Source of the DNA: Candidatus Woesearchaeota archaeon
GTDB lineage: Archaea; Nanobdellota; Nanobdellia; Woesearchaeales; SKIA01
Length of the DNA: 13,246 nt
Assembly: GCA_007116645.1 (NCBI GenBank)
Contig: SKIA01000011.1
Location: 1 to 13,246 of the forward strand
Direction: 5' to 3'
Every line of letters begins with the position of its first letter. The stretch's first letter is position 1. Both the position numbers and the translations under genes were made by a program. Shown here one piece after another: positions 1-6,317 of this stretch. Below the pieces are notes generated by a model, which was not told where the DNA came from, did not search any database, and was given only the letters and a program-made list of their open reading frames with translations.

Positions 1-2113
1 CGTAAGCGCTTTTTCGTACCATGAGTGGTTTTTCGCATTTAGGACAGGTCTTGTCTCCGACTTCCACTTCTTTTTTGCGCTCTTCTGCTTCTTTTGAGAG
101 GCCTTTGCTCTTGCATTCTTTATTGATACAAAGTGTTTGCCAGCCGCTTTTCTTTCTTTTTGCTAGCACTGTTGGGATACCGCATTCAGGACACGTCTCT
201 CCTGATGGTTTAACGAGTGCTCCTGATGGGAGGTTGAAAGTGTTTTTGCAGTCGGGGTAGTTTGAGCAGCCAACAAAGAGTCCGAATCGTCCTTTTCGTA
301 TTTGTAGTTCTCCGTCGTCGCACTCAGTACACTTTCCGAGAATGGTTCTTGCGTCTCGGGTGTCTTTTTCTGCGTCCATGAGTTCTTTGCCGATCTCTTT
401 TTCGTGCTTTTTGAAGTTCTCAAGGACTTTTGTGAGGTGGCTTTTTGCTTGTGTAAGGACTTTTTCTGGAGTGGTTGATTCTTCTCGTATTCCTTCCAAG
501 TCTTCTTCTATTTGTTTTGTGAGCTGCTCATCAATGATTTCTGGAACATATTTTTCTAGTGTCTGGATGGTGAGCATTCCTATTTCTGTTACTTGAATGC
601 TGTCTTCGTGCACGTATCCTCTATTAAATAAATTTTCAACGATATCTGCCCGGGTTGCTTTTGTTCCCAGACCGCGTTTTTCTAGTTCTTTGATAATGCT
701 TGATGGCGTGTAGCGCTTTGGTGGTTGCGTCTCTTTTTCTAAGAGTTCAGTCTTGTCTACCTTGAGTGTTTGTCCTTGCTTTAATGATGGGAGTTCTTCT
801 TCTTTGAGTTTTACGTGCGGTCCGTAGTAGACGTGCCATCCTGGCTCTACTGTTCGTGTCCCGCTGGTTTGGAAGATTTCTTTTCCGCTCTCAAGCTTTA
901 TCTTCATGGTTTCTCTGGTTGCTGGACTTCCAAAGGTTGCCATGAATCTTCTAACAATAATGTCATAGACATTTTTTGCTCTATCTCGCATCTTGCTTGG
1001 CGCAGCTCCTGTTGGGAAGATTGCCGGGTGTGCAGGATCAGTTTTTTTGCCGTTGTTTGGCTTAAGTTTCTTAATTGCGAGAAGTGATTGTGCAAGCTCT
1101 CCGTACGCTTTTTGTTTTGACAAAGCTTTGAGGATGTCTTGATACCCGATTTCTTCTGGGAGTTGCTGGCTTGAGGTTCTGGGATAACTGATATATCCTG
1201 CGCTGTACAAGTCTTGTGCGTGCTGCATGGTTTCTTTTGGACTCATGCGAAAGCTTCTGTAGCTTTCTGTTTGCAGGCTAGTAAGGTCGAAAGGATGCGG
1301 TGGTGCTTGTTGGAATTGCTTTGTTTCTATTGATTCTATCTCTGCAGTTTTTGTGACGTTGTTTTGTGCTGTTGTTGCTTCTTCTTGTTTCCAGAACTTG
1401 TCTGTTTCGTGCATTGCCACCAATTCTGGTGTGTGCAGTTCTAGTTGCCAGTACGGGTCTGGTTTGAATGCTTGAATCTCTTTTTCTCGTTCTGAAAGTA
1501 TTTTGAGAGCTGGCGTTTGTACTCGTCCTGAGGAGAGTATTTTAAATCCGCCAGTGGTTTTTACTGCGAGCGTGAGTGCTCGCGAGAGGTTGATTCCGTA
1601 GTACCAGTCTAGCTCGTGTCGTGTGACACCTGCGTATGCTTGTCCCCATGCCAGTGTTGGCATTTTGTTCTCGTAGCTTTTTTGCAGGTCTTTTTTTGTT
1701 ACGGTGCTGTATTTCATTCTTTGCCCGTCGTCTTTTTTACAGGCGTATTTGAGAATGGTGTATCCAATAACTTCTCCTTCGATATCAAAGTCTGTTGCTA
1801 TTGTGATGGTATCAGCTTTTTTTGCTAGCTGCTTAATTACCGTAAGGTATTTTTTTGTGAAGTCAGCGCCTTTGTCTTGTTCGTGACTTGGCACCCATTC
1901 AACGTCAAAGACAGGGTACGTCCAGCCTTTCTTTTCTTTTTCTGCTACCGTGAATAAGTGTCCTACAGCGCTTGCAACAACGACTGCTCGGTCGTTTACG
2001 GTGAGTTCGTAGTACGAAACACTGTTTTTTGTGATCTTCTTTGGTTTCGTATCCGCAAGGCTCTCAGCAATCTTTTGTGCGCTGCTTGGTTTTTCTGTGA
2101 TGATAAGTTCCAT
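1..2113 (-). CDS. topA: DNA topoisomerase I (type IA), 3' end cut by window
   Basis: Relaxes negatively supercoiled DNA by transient single-strand cleavage through a 5'-phosphotyrosine. The frame runs open from ATG at 2113 to the window edge (704 codons). Seen in order: an N-terminal Toprim domain with the acidic DxDxEG motif (D108, D110, E112); GRVQTP at 196-201, typical of type IA enzymes; the catalytic-tyrosine motif GYISYPRT with Y310 as nucleophile; then C-terminal four-cysteine zinc ribbons at C595/C598/C616/C622 and C641/C644/C662/C667, with a third beginning CPKC at 690-693 as the window ends. Most of the usual length is present and only the last zinc ribbon is missing. A TATA box at 2138-2146 places the transcript start within a few bases of the ATG, and the protein begins MELIITEKPSSA as the family does. 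No frameshift was seen. The identification is firm; reverse gyrase is excluded by the absence of a helicase domain. Confidence 0.96.
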   Translation of the reverse strand, partial: MELIITEKPSSAQKIAESLADTKPKKITKNSVSYYELTVNDRAVVVASAVGHLFTVAEKEKKGWTYPVFDVEWVPSHEQDKGADFTKKYLTVIKQLAKKADTITIATDFDIEGEVIGYTILKYACKKDDGQRMKYSTVTKKDLQKSYENKMPTLAWGQAYAGVTRHELDWYYGINLSRALTLAVKTTGGFKILSSGRVQTPALKILSEREKEIQAFKPDPYWQLELHTPELVAMHETDKFWKQEEATTAQNNVTKTAEIESIETKQFQQAPPHPFDLTSLQTESYRSFRMSPKETMQHAQDLYSAGYISYPRTSSQQLPEEIGYQDILKALSKQKAYGELAQSLLAIKKLKPNNGKKTDPAHPAIFPTGAAPSKMRDRAKNVYDIIVRRFMATFGSPATRETMKIKLESGKEIFQTSGTRTVEPGWHVYYGPHVKLKEEELPSLKQGQTLKVDKTELLEKETQPPKRYTPSSIIKELEKRGLGTKATRADIVENLFNRGYVHEDSIQVTEIGMLTIQTLEKYVPEIIDEQLTKQIEEDLEGIREESTTPEKVLTQAKSHLTKVLENFKKHEKEIGKELMDAEKDTRDARTILGKCTECDDGELQIRKGRFGLFVGCSNYPDCKNTFNLPSGALVKPSGETCPECGIPTVLAKRKKSGWQTLCINKECKSKGLSKEAEERKKEVEVGDKTCPKCEKPLMVRKSAY

Positions 2114-2137
2114 CTGTTTACAAGAATCTGGCCGTAT

Positions 2138-2146
2138 CTTATATAG
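2138..2146 (-). promoter_or_regulatory. Box A (TATA) of topA
   Basis: On the minus strand the sequence reads CTATATAAG, centred about 29 nt before the topA ATG at 2113. At usual archaeal spacing transcription would start at about 2116, giving an almost leaderless mRNA. No Shine-Dalgarno sequence precedes the ATG. Confidence 0.7.
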
Positions 2147-2170
2147 TTGTGTGTTAGAAATCCGCTATAT

Positions 2171-2491
2171 TTACGCTGCTCGGCGCCACGATTCGTCCCG
2201 TCTTTCTTGGAGTCGTCGCAACATGTTCTTGAGGTCGTCGTTTCTTTTATCAAGCTGTGCTCGCGAGTGAGTAGGATTAACTGAACGGTTGTACAGTGTT
2301 TGCGTGAATGCTGTTGGCTCGTAAAAGGCGTTTGGTTTGCTAATAACTGAGAATTCTCCTCTTCGTACGCGCTCTGCGTATCTCAATGGCTCAAGAGCTG
2401 TTAAGTACTCTATTGGTTGATATGCGAGGCGTTCTTGCCTTCTTTGGTCATACAGCGAGGGGTTTGCTCCCATGCCGTGGTTTGCGATCAC
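2171..2491 (-). CDS. Orphan small basic protein, unknown function
   Basis: An unrecognised protein of 106 residues from a GTG at 2491, or 100 residues from the ATG at 2473. It is rich in Arg, Glu and Tyr, has no membrane segment or signal peptide, and ends in a strongly charged, probably helical stretch (about residues 78-104, with several RRLQERR-like groups) that could be a coiled coil or a nucleic-acid-binding tail. The GTG start is preferred because the TTTAAGAA box at 2513-2520 is centred about 25 nt upstream, the spacing used by most genes here. It lies between the M18 peptidase and topA on the same strand, separated by 38 and 57 nt, and has its own promoter. The function is not inferred. 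Existence as a gene is likely because of the promoter, the tight packing and the absence of any other use for the interval. Confidence 0.6.
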   Translation of the reverse strand: MIANHGMGANPSLYDQRRQERLAYQPIEYLTALEPLRYAERVRRGEFSVISKPNAFYEPTAFTQTLYNRSVNPTHSRAQLDKRNDDLKNMLRRLQERRDESWRRAA

Positions 2492-2512
2492 AACAAGAGT
2501 ATGCTTTGCGTT

Positions 2513-2520
2513 TTCTTAAA
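2513..2520 (-). promoter_or_regulatory. Probable box A of the orphan gene at 2171-2491
   Basis: The minus strand reads TTTAAGAA, centred 25 nt before the GTG at 2491. It is weaker than a full TATA but has the spacing seen at the other genes. It supports the GTG as a leaderless start. Confidence 0.5.
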
Positions 2521-2529
2521 CCTTATGCA

Positions 2530-3924
2530 CTATTTCGGTAGCGAATGTTCAAAGAAGGTGTTGTATGCTTTGTACGTGCTGAACAGGTCGTGTTTTGCAA
2601 GGAGTTCGTACGGTGCGTGCATGCCTAAGACTGCTGGTCCCATGTCGACGACGTTTGCTCCGTGGCGTGCCAAAAACATTGCTATCGTTCCGCCTCCTCC
2701 TTGATCTACTTTTCCGAGCTCTCCTGTTTGCCAGGGCACGTTGTGTTGTTTGAAGAGTGTTGTGAGTGCGTGCATGTATTCTGCGTCGGCGTCGTTTGTT
2801 GAGTATTTTCCTCCTGAGCCACCGTATTTTTCTATTGCTACTCCGTAGCCGATGTAGGTGGCGTTTGAGGGGTCGTGTACGTCTGAGAAGTTTGGATCTA
2901 CTGCTGCGGTGACGTCTGCTGAGAGAATGTTTGTTTTCTCCCATACTTGGCTTGGTCTGAGGTCTGTTTCTGACAGTTCTAAGAGTTCTTCAATCAGTCG
3001 TTGCATGAACAGGTTTTGTGCTCCTGTGCGTCCGTAGCTTCCAATTTCTTCTTTGTCGTAAAACAGTGCTATTTGTGTGTGCGTTGCTTTTTTTGCGTCA
3101 AGGATTGCTCGTGCTGATGCGTACGTGCAGCTTCTGTCGTCGTGTCCGTATCCGAGGATGAGTGATGCGTCAATGCCTGCGTCTCGTGCGGGTCCTGCAG
3201 GGAGAAGGCTGAGTTCTGCTGAGAGAAAGTCTTCTTCTGTAAGGCCGTACTGTTCGTTGAGTTTGATTGCGAGTGCGAGCTTTACTTTGTCTTTAACTTT
3301 TTCGTCTTCGTACGGGATTGTTGCTGCAATTGCGTTGAGTTGTTCTCCACTCACTACTTCTCTTGCTTCTTTTTTGAGTTGGTCTTTTGCGAGGTGCGGG
3401 AGCAGGTCTGGGATGGTAAAGCACGGACCGTCTTCTCCAAGGCGCACGTCTACTCTTGTTCCTTCTTGTGTGTGCGCAACTCCTCTTAATGCGAGGGGGA
3501 TGTTGAGCCATTGGTATTTTTTGACTCCTCCGTAATAATGTGTTTTGAGCATTCCTAGCTTGTTGCTTTCTGCTAGAGGATATGGTTTGAGGTGCAGGCA
3601 TGGACTGTCCACGTGGCTTGCGACTGCGTGAATTGATTTGAGTCCGGAGAAGCGTACGAGTGCGAGGTTTTTGTTGTTATCAACTTTGTAGTACGTTTTT
3701 CCTGCTTCAACGCCTCCAACGTTTGCGATGTTTGCAAAGCCTGCTTTCTCTGCTAACGCTACTAGTGTTGTGATGACTTCTCGTTCTGTCTTGTTTTCTG
3801 AGAGAAAGGTTTTGTATTCTTGTGCGAACGCTTCTACTTCTGTTGCGTCCAAAAGGTTGTGTGCGTGTTGTTTCTTTGTAAACAGTCTTTCTTGTAGTTG
3901 TTGTCCTGCAGTCTTCTCAGTCAT
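2530..3924 (-). CDS. M18 family metallo-aminopeptidase (bacterial aminopeptidase 1 / aspartyl aminopeptidase type)
   Basis: A cytosolic dizinc exopeptidase that removes N-terminal residues, acidic ones in the classical family, from peptides. The 464-residue length fits the family. The metal-site motifs are present in order: HVDSP (H104, D106), GYGHDDRSC (261-263), DKEEIGS (E292/E293 as general base and ligand), SADVTAAVDPNF (D337), a glycine-rich DQGGGGTIA at about 407-415, and DMGPAVLGMHAPYE (H436). The GHDDR and SADVTAAVDPN forms resemble the bacterial aminopeptidase 1 branch more than the eukaryotic aspartyl aminopeptidase, so old transfer from bacteria is possible; this is inference. ATG at 3924 follows a TATA box by about 27 nt, so the transcript is probably leaderless. 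The protein has no signal peptide. The expected role is peptide turnover after the proteasome; exact residue specificity cannot be read from sequence. Confidence 0.93.
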   Translation of the reverse strand: MTEKTAGQQLQERLFTKKQHAHNLLDATEVEAFAQEYKTFLSENKTEREVITTLVALAEKAGFANIANVGGVEAGKTYYKVDNNKNLALVRFSGLKSIHAVASHVDSPCLHLKPYPLAESNKLGMLKTHYYGGVKKYQWLNIPLALRGVAHTQEGTRVDVRLGEDGPCFTIPDLLPHLAKDQLKKEAREVVSGEQLNAIAATIPYEDEKVKDKVKLALAIKLNEQYGLTEEDFLSAELSLLPAGPARDAGIDASLILGYGHDDRSCTYASARAILDAKKATHTQIALFYDKEEIGSYGRTGAQNLFMQRLIEELLELSETDLRPSQVWEKTNILSADVTAAVDPNFSDVHDPSNATYIGYGVAIEKYGGSGGKYSTNDADAEYMHALTTLFKQHNVPWQTGELGKVDQGGGGTIAMFLARHGANVVDMGPAVLGMHAPYELLAKHDLFSTYKAYNTFFEHSLPK

Positions 3925-3947
3925 AAGTAAAAGAAAAATAAAGAGAG

Positions 3948-3956
3948 TATAAAAAA
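3948..3956 (-). promoter_or_regulatory. Box A of the M18 peptidase; T-run also suits termination of the upstream gene
   Basis: The minus strand reads TTTTTTATA, centred about 27 nt before the ATG at 3924. The run of six T lies just past the stop of the upstream gene (3961) and could also act as its archaeal U-run terminator, so one short stretch may serve both roles. The double use is inference. Confidence 0.6.
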
Positions 3957-3960
3957 TGTT

Positions 3961-4278
3961 TTAGTGGTGCGGTGCGTGTACTCTGTGTGCGAACACTTTG
4001 AATACGAATGCCCATCCCAAGAATATAAGTGCTGCGACGCCGTAATATTCTGGAACAGTTGCCTTTTCCATTAAGAATTGTACGGTAAACACAGCTGCTA
4101 GTCCTGCCGCGAACAAGAAAAGAATGTACATCAAGTGCGATAGCACAAGGTGTTCGTCTTTTGGTTCATATCGAGGAGCAGGTTCTGCTGCCACGGATTG
4201 TGGTTTGCTCGTTTTTGACGCGGTTCGTTTAGCAACGGTTTTTTTCTTGGTAGATTTCTTAGTAGCTTTTTTTGCCAT
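3961..4278 (-). CDS. Small membrane protein with histone-like lysine-rich N-terminal tail
   Basis: An unrecognised protein of 105 residues. Residues 1-30 are a Lys/Thr/Ala/Ser-rich basic tail (MAKKATKKSTKKKTVAKR and onward) like the tails of histone H1 or other nucleic-acid-binding proteins. A short Pro/Glu-containing linker follows, then two hydrophobic segments at about residues 47-69 and 78-97, and a histidine-rich C-terminus (HRVHAPHH). By the positive-inside rule the tail should be cytoplasmic, so a simple picture is a membrane anchor presenting a basic arm to nucleic acid, ribosomes or anionic lipid; that is inference. Unlike most genes here it has a clear Shine-Dalgarno sequence, GGTGA at 4283-4287, four bases before the ATG, and a short leader of about 14 nt. 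It is divergent from the gene at 4345. Confidence 0.8.
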   Translation of the reverse strand: MAKKATKKSTKKKTVAKRTASKTSKPQSVAAEPAPRYEPKDEHLVLSHLMYILFLFAAGLAAVFTVQFLMEKATVPEYYGVAALIFLGWAFVFKVFAHRVHAPHH

Positions 4279-4282
4279 TATC

Positions 4283-4287
4283 TCACC
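4283..4287 (-). promoter_or_regulatory. Shine-Dalgarno site GGTGA of the lysine-tail membrane protein
   Basis: GGTGA on the minus strand, inside a longer GGGGTGAG, lies four bases before ATG 4278. It supports this start and marks a leadered mRNA among mostly leaderless neighbours. Confidence 0.65.
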
Positions 4288-4314
4288 CCTATACAGCCTT
4301 TGTTGACGCTATGG

Positions 4315-4322
4315 TTTATAAA
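4315..4322. promoter_or_regulatory. Palindromic TATA box shared by divergent genes
   Basis: TTTATAAA reads the same on both strands. It is centred about 26 nt before the plus-strand ATG at 4345, which would be leaderless, and about 40 nt before the minus-strand ATG at 4278, which would have a short leader carrying a Shine-Dalgarno site. No other good box A lies in the 66-nt gap for the minus-strand gene. A CTATATTG at 4324-4331 is too close to 4345 to serve the plus gene. Confidence 0.65.
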
Positions 4323-4344
4323 TCTATATTGTTATTTTGCGAGC

Positions 4345-4692
4345 ATGCAGATTCAAGCACCACTAATCGGAGCATATCTTGAAGAATTCGTGGCTATTCT
4401 TGCTAAGGCAAAAGATCCTCATACCACAACTCCAGAAATCATGTTGCAAGGTCGCAGTATACAAGTGATTAAGAACTTGCGGGAACGGTTTTCTTTTATC
4501 TCTGGTCTGCGGCTTGGTACCAAAGAGTTTTTTGCTCGAGCACTCACAAGTCTTGAGAAAAACTCTTTCTCACAAGGCATAAAGGATGCAGAAAAAGAGA
4601 TGCACGCACTCATTAGTTACAGTTTCAAAAAACTTTCTTCGCAAGATAAAAAGCTGTTGTACAACGTACTTCCTCAAGAGTTTAAGAACTAA
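4345..4692 (+). CDS. Small helical orphan protein
   Basis: An unrecognised protein of 115 residues. The ATG at 4345 is chosen over an in-frame ATG at 4300 because the TTTATAAA box at 4315-4322 lies about 26 nt upstream of it and inside the longer reading. The sequence looks mostly helical and soluble: an N-terminal amphipathic stretch (LIGAYLEEFVAILAKAK, residues 7-23), then FFARALTSLEK and a C-terminal basic helix with FKKLSSQDKKLLY. No membrane segment, metal site or known catalytic motif is seen. Its stop codon overlaps the tdk stop on the other strand by four bases (4689-4692), so the two genes converge tightly. A DNA- or RNA-binding role is possible from its charge but not shown. Confidence 0.7.
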   Translation: MQIQAPLIGAYLEEFVAILAKAKDPHTTTPEIMLQGRSIQVIKNLRERFSFISGLRLGTKEFFARALTSLEKNSFSQGIKDAEKEMHALISYSFKKLSSQDKKLLYNVLPQEFKN

Positions 4693-5327
4693 TAAAATTC
4701 CTTAAGCGTGTTGTTCACAACTGGCAATGATGTTTGTGGTTTTCCTGGCACAACGTGGTGGTGTACGCATCGCGCTTCGTATCGTTCTTCTCCGTCAATT
4801 ACTACGAGTGGCTCGTCGTAGTGTGCTGGCTTGCCATTTTTAATTCTCTGCGGCAGGGTTGCGATGTTGTTGCAGCCCGGAATTTCGCAGATGGCGTGTT
4901 GTTTGTGAATGAGTGTTGCATGGCACATGATTAGCGGCATGATCCCGAATGGTTCTGCGCGGTAGTTCATCTCAAGGCCTGCGACCAGAACGTGCCTTCG
5001 GTGTTTGGTGAGTGCTAAGATAACGTCAATGAGTGTTTCGTCAAAAAACTGTGCTTCGTCAATTGCGATGACGCGGTGGTGTTCTTTGACGTAAGGTAAG
5101 ATATCTGATGCGGTTTGCACGGCAATGCACGGCAGTTCCTTTCCTGCTCGTGTGTATACTCCTTTGCTTCTCGTGTCTGCTCCGTGCTTTACTAAGAGTA
5201 CTTCTACTCCTTCAAGATATGAGAATTGGTCAAGGCGGTGGAGGAGTTCTCGTGTCTTTCCGCTTTTCATCGCTCCGCAATAGACTTCGATGAACCCCGG
5301 TTTGACAAAATGCCTGCTCCCATCCAT
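4689..5327 (-). CDS. tdk: Thymidine kinase (TK1-like, type II)
   Basis: Phosphorylates thymidine to dTMP with ATP in pyrimidine salvage, in the cytosol. The protein is 212 residues from ATG 5327. Seen: a P-loop GAMKSGKT (18-25), a Walker B with catalytic glutamate AIDEAQFF (E91), the lasso-region GLEMNYRAEPFG (118-128), and a structural zinc set C147, C152, C187, H190 (CEIPGC and CVHH). These are the TK1 family features in the right order and length. An ATG at 5411 would add 28 residues, but that extension has no family counterpart and overlaps the divergent Nudix gene, while the box at 5351-5358 places a leaderless start at 5327. The P-loop departs from the usual GPMFSGK/T: Pro is replaced by Ala19 and Phe by Lys21. 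It converges on the orphan gene at 4345-4692. Confidence 0.94.
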   Translation of the reverse strand: MDGSRHFVKPGFIEVYCGAMKSGKTRELLHRLDQFSYLEGVEVLLVKHGADTRSKGVYTRAGKELPCIAVQTASDILPYVKEHHRVIAIDEAQFFDETLIDVILALTKHRRHVLVAGLEMNYRAEPFGIMPLIMCHATLIHKQHAICEIPGCNNIATLPQRIKNGKPAHYDEPLVVIDGEERYEARCVHHHVVPGKPQTSLPVVNNTLKEFY

Positions 5328-5350
5328 GTGTGTTGTGGGTGGTTTGTTGC

Positions 5351-5358
5351 TTATCAAA
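5351..5358 (-). promoter_or_regulatory. Probable box A of tdk
   Basis: The minus strand reads TTTGATAA, centred about 27 nt before ATG 5327. It decides the start against the ATG at 5411. It is a modest match to the consensus. Confidence 0.5.
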
Positions 5359-5373
5359 GTATCGCCCGAAAAG

Positions 5374-5379
5374 CTTAAG
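5374..5379 (+). promoter_or_regulatory. Probable box A of the Nudix gene
   Basis: AGCTTAAGTT with its palindromic core CTTAAG is centred about 26 nt before the GTG at 5403. The match is moderate; the spacing agrees with the other promoters in the window. Confidence 0.45.
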
Positions 5380-5402
5380 TTATGAAATGAAGGAAAGATT
5401 GT

Positions 5403-5909
5403 GTGGAACACATAGACGAAGTAGATTTTGTTGGTGACGTCGTTGCCGTTCGTTCAAAGGATTCTTGGCGAAAAGAGTTTTTTAATCACAAAGCATCCCT
5501 CATCATTCCTCGTACGTTTGATGACAAGTTTTTGATTGCGATGCGTTCTGCAACGAAACATCCATTTCCCGGTGTGTGGGTGTGCGGTGTTGGTGGAACG
5601 TGCGCTTCTGGTGAAACTTTTCTTGACGCTGCCAAGCGCGAGATGCAAGAAGAGATTGGGGTTGTTGCTGCGCTTGAGGTCGTGAATACGTTTTCGTATG
5701 ATGACGGAAACATGCGCGCGACGTTTCGCGTGTTTACTACGAAAAAACCGCTTGATGTTGCTGACCTTACATTAGACGAGACAGAAATTCAGTACATGCA
5801 AGCGTTTACGTTGTCTGAAATTAAGGAATTGATAACTGAAAAACCCGAGAGTTGTGCGCCGACCGCAGTGGCTGCGTTCACGCATTTCTTGTTGGGACTT
5901 AAAGATTAA
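5403..5909 (+). CDS. Nudix hydrolase, isopentenyl-diphosphate-isomerase-like subgroup
   Basis: A 168-residue single-domain Nudix protein starting at GTG 5403. The Nudix box is perfect: G65, E71, R79-E80, E83-E84, G86-V87 (GETFLDAAKREMQEEIGV), which binds the metal that positions a nucleoside or other X-linked diphosphate for hydrolysis. The surroundings, including a histidine early in the fold (H29), KHPFPGVWVCGVGG just before the box, and a closing FTLSEIKELI, resemble the layout of the IDI/YfcD-like Nudix group. The cysteine C61 lies where IDI carries its active-site cysteine, but the IDI HP motif and the acidic ENE motif are absent, so true isomerase activity is doubtful and hydrolysis of a diphosphate is the safer call. 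The substrate cannot be told. It is divergent from tdk; both could serve nucleotide metabolism, which is inference. Confidence 0.9.
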   Translation: MEHIDEVDFVGDVVAVRSKDSWRKEFFNHKASLIIPRTFDDKFLIAMRSATKHPFPGVWVCGVGGTCASGETFLDAAKREMQEEIGVVAALEVVNTFSYDDGNMRATFRVFTTKKPLDVADLTLDETEIQYMQAFTLSEIKELITEKPESCAPTAVAAFTHFLLGLKD

Positions 5910-5920
5910 TTGCGCAAAAC

Positions 5921-5928
5921 AATTATGT
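5921..5928 (+). promoter_or_regulatory. Possible box A of the DUF6122-like gene
   Basis: AATTATGT is centred about 27 nt before ATG 5952. It is a weak match. The AGGT directly before the ATG is too close to act as a Shine-Dalgarno site. Confidence 0.35.
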
Positions 5929-5951
5929 AGTCTTCGTGATTTTCTTCAGGT

Positions 5952-6266
5952 ATGCCAAACATTCTTGTTCATCTCATCGTAAACCTCGCACTCATTGGAC
6001 TCATTGCTCGTTTTGATCCTTTGTTTAAACAAGACAAGAAAGGCATTGTGTTGGCAGTGTTTGCATCACACCTTATCGATATTGATCACTTGCTCGCAGA
6101 CCCAATCTATGACCCTGCTCGTTGTAGCATAACCACGCATCCACTGCATCGATGGTTTATGTTTCCCGTCTATGCTGGCCTTGCATTGTTTAGGAATAGG
6201 CGAGTAAGATATTTGGGAGTTGCTCTTTTGCTCCACGTCGGTTTGGATGCGCTGTGGTGTTTGTGA
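5952..6266 (+). CDS. DUF6122-like small membrane protein
   Basis: A 104-residue hydrophobic protein with segments at about residues 4-21, 31-46, 68-79 and 86-102. A polar signature, HLIDIDHLLADPIYDP (40-55) followed by CSITTHPLHRW (58-68), carries histidines and aspartates near the membrane. This resembles the Pfam family DUF6122 and, more distantly, the YdjM-type membrane metal-dependent hydrolases, in which such His/Asp residues are proposed metal ligands. I recall the family from its motif and cannot confirm it by search. The natural substrate is unknown. The gene lies 42 nt after the Nudix gene on the same strand, so it could be read through from it, though a weak box of its own is present. 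The first copy of the 14-nt repeat follows 26 nt after its stop. Confidence 0.75.
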   Translation: MPNILVHLIVNLALIGLIARFDPLFKQDKKGIVLAVFASHLIDIDHLLADPIYDPARCSITTHPLHRWFMFPVYAGLALFRNRRVRYLGVALLLHVGLDALWCL

Positions 6267-6292
6267 GTTGTGGTAAGAGAGTTAGAAAGTTA

Positions 6293-6307
6293 ATGCCCCG
6301 TCCGGGC
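6293..6307 (+). repeat. tRNA-3'-end-like repeat, copy A
   Basis: ATGCCCCGTCCGGGC lies between the convergent ends of the DUF6122-like gene (stop 6266) and the membrane thioredoxin-like gene (stop 6318). It shares 14 identical bases with copies C and D. The complement, GCCCGGACGGGGCAT, resembles a tRNA T-stem 3' strand, acceptor 3' strand and discriminator A. GCCC and GGGC can also pair around CGTCC. This copy lacks the T-run tail seen after copies B and D on the minus strand. Confidence 0.7.
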
Positions 6308-6317
6308 TGGCACATTT

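Noticed and set aside
2549..3601. Arg-rich long frames on the minus strand (2549-2944, 3293-3601) and a Ser-rich one on the plus strand (3077-3535)
   Set aside because: They are alternate-frame shadows of the M18 peptidase, with low-complexity composition and no start signals.
4300..4344. Upstream ATG at 4300 for the helical orphan
   Set aside because: It would place the shared TATA box inside the coding sequence; ATG 4345 has ideal spacing.
5328..5411. 28-residue N-terminal extension of thymidine kinase
   Set aside because: It overlaps the divergent Nudix start, contains both promoters and has no family counterpart.
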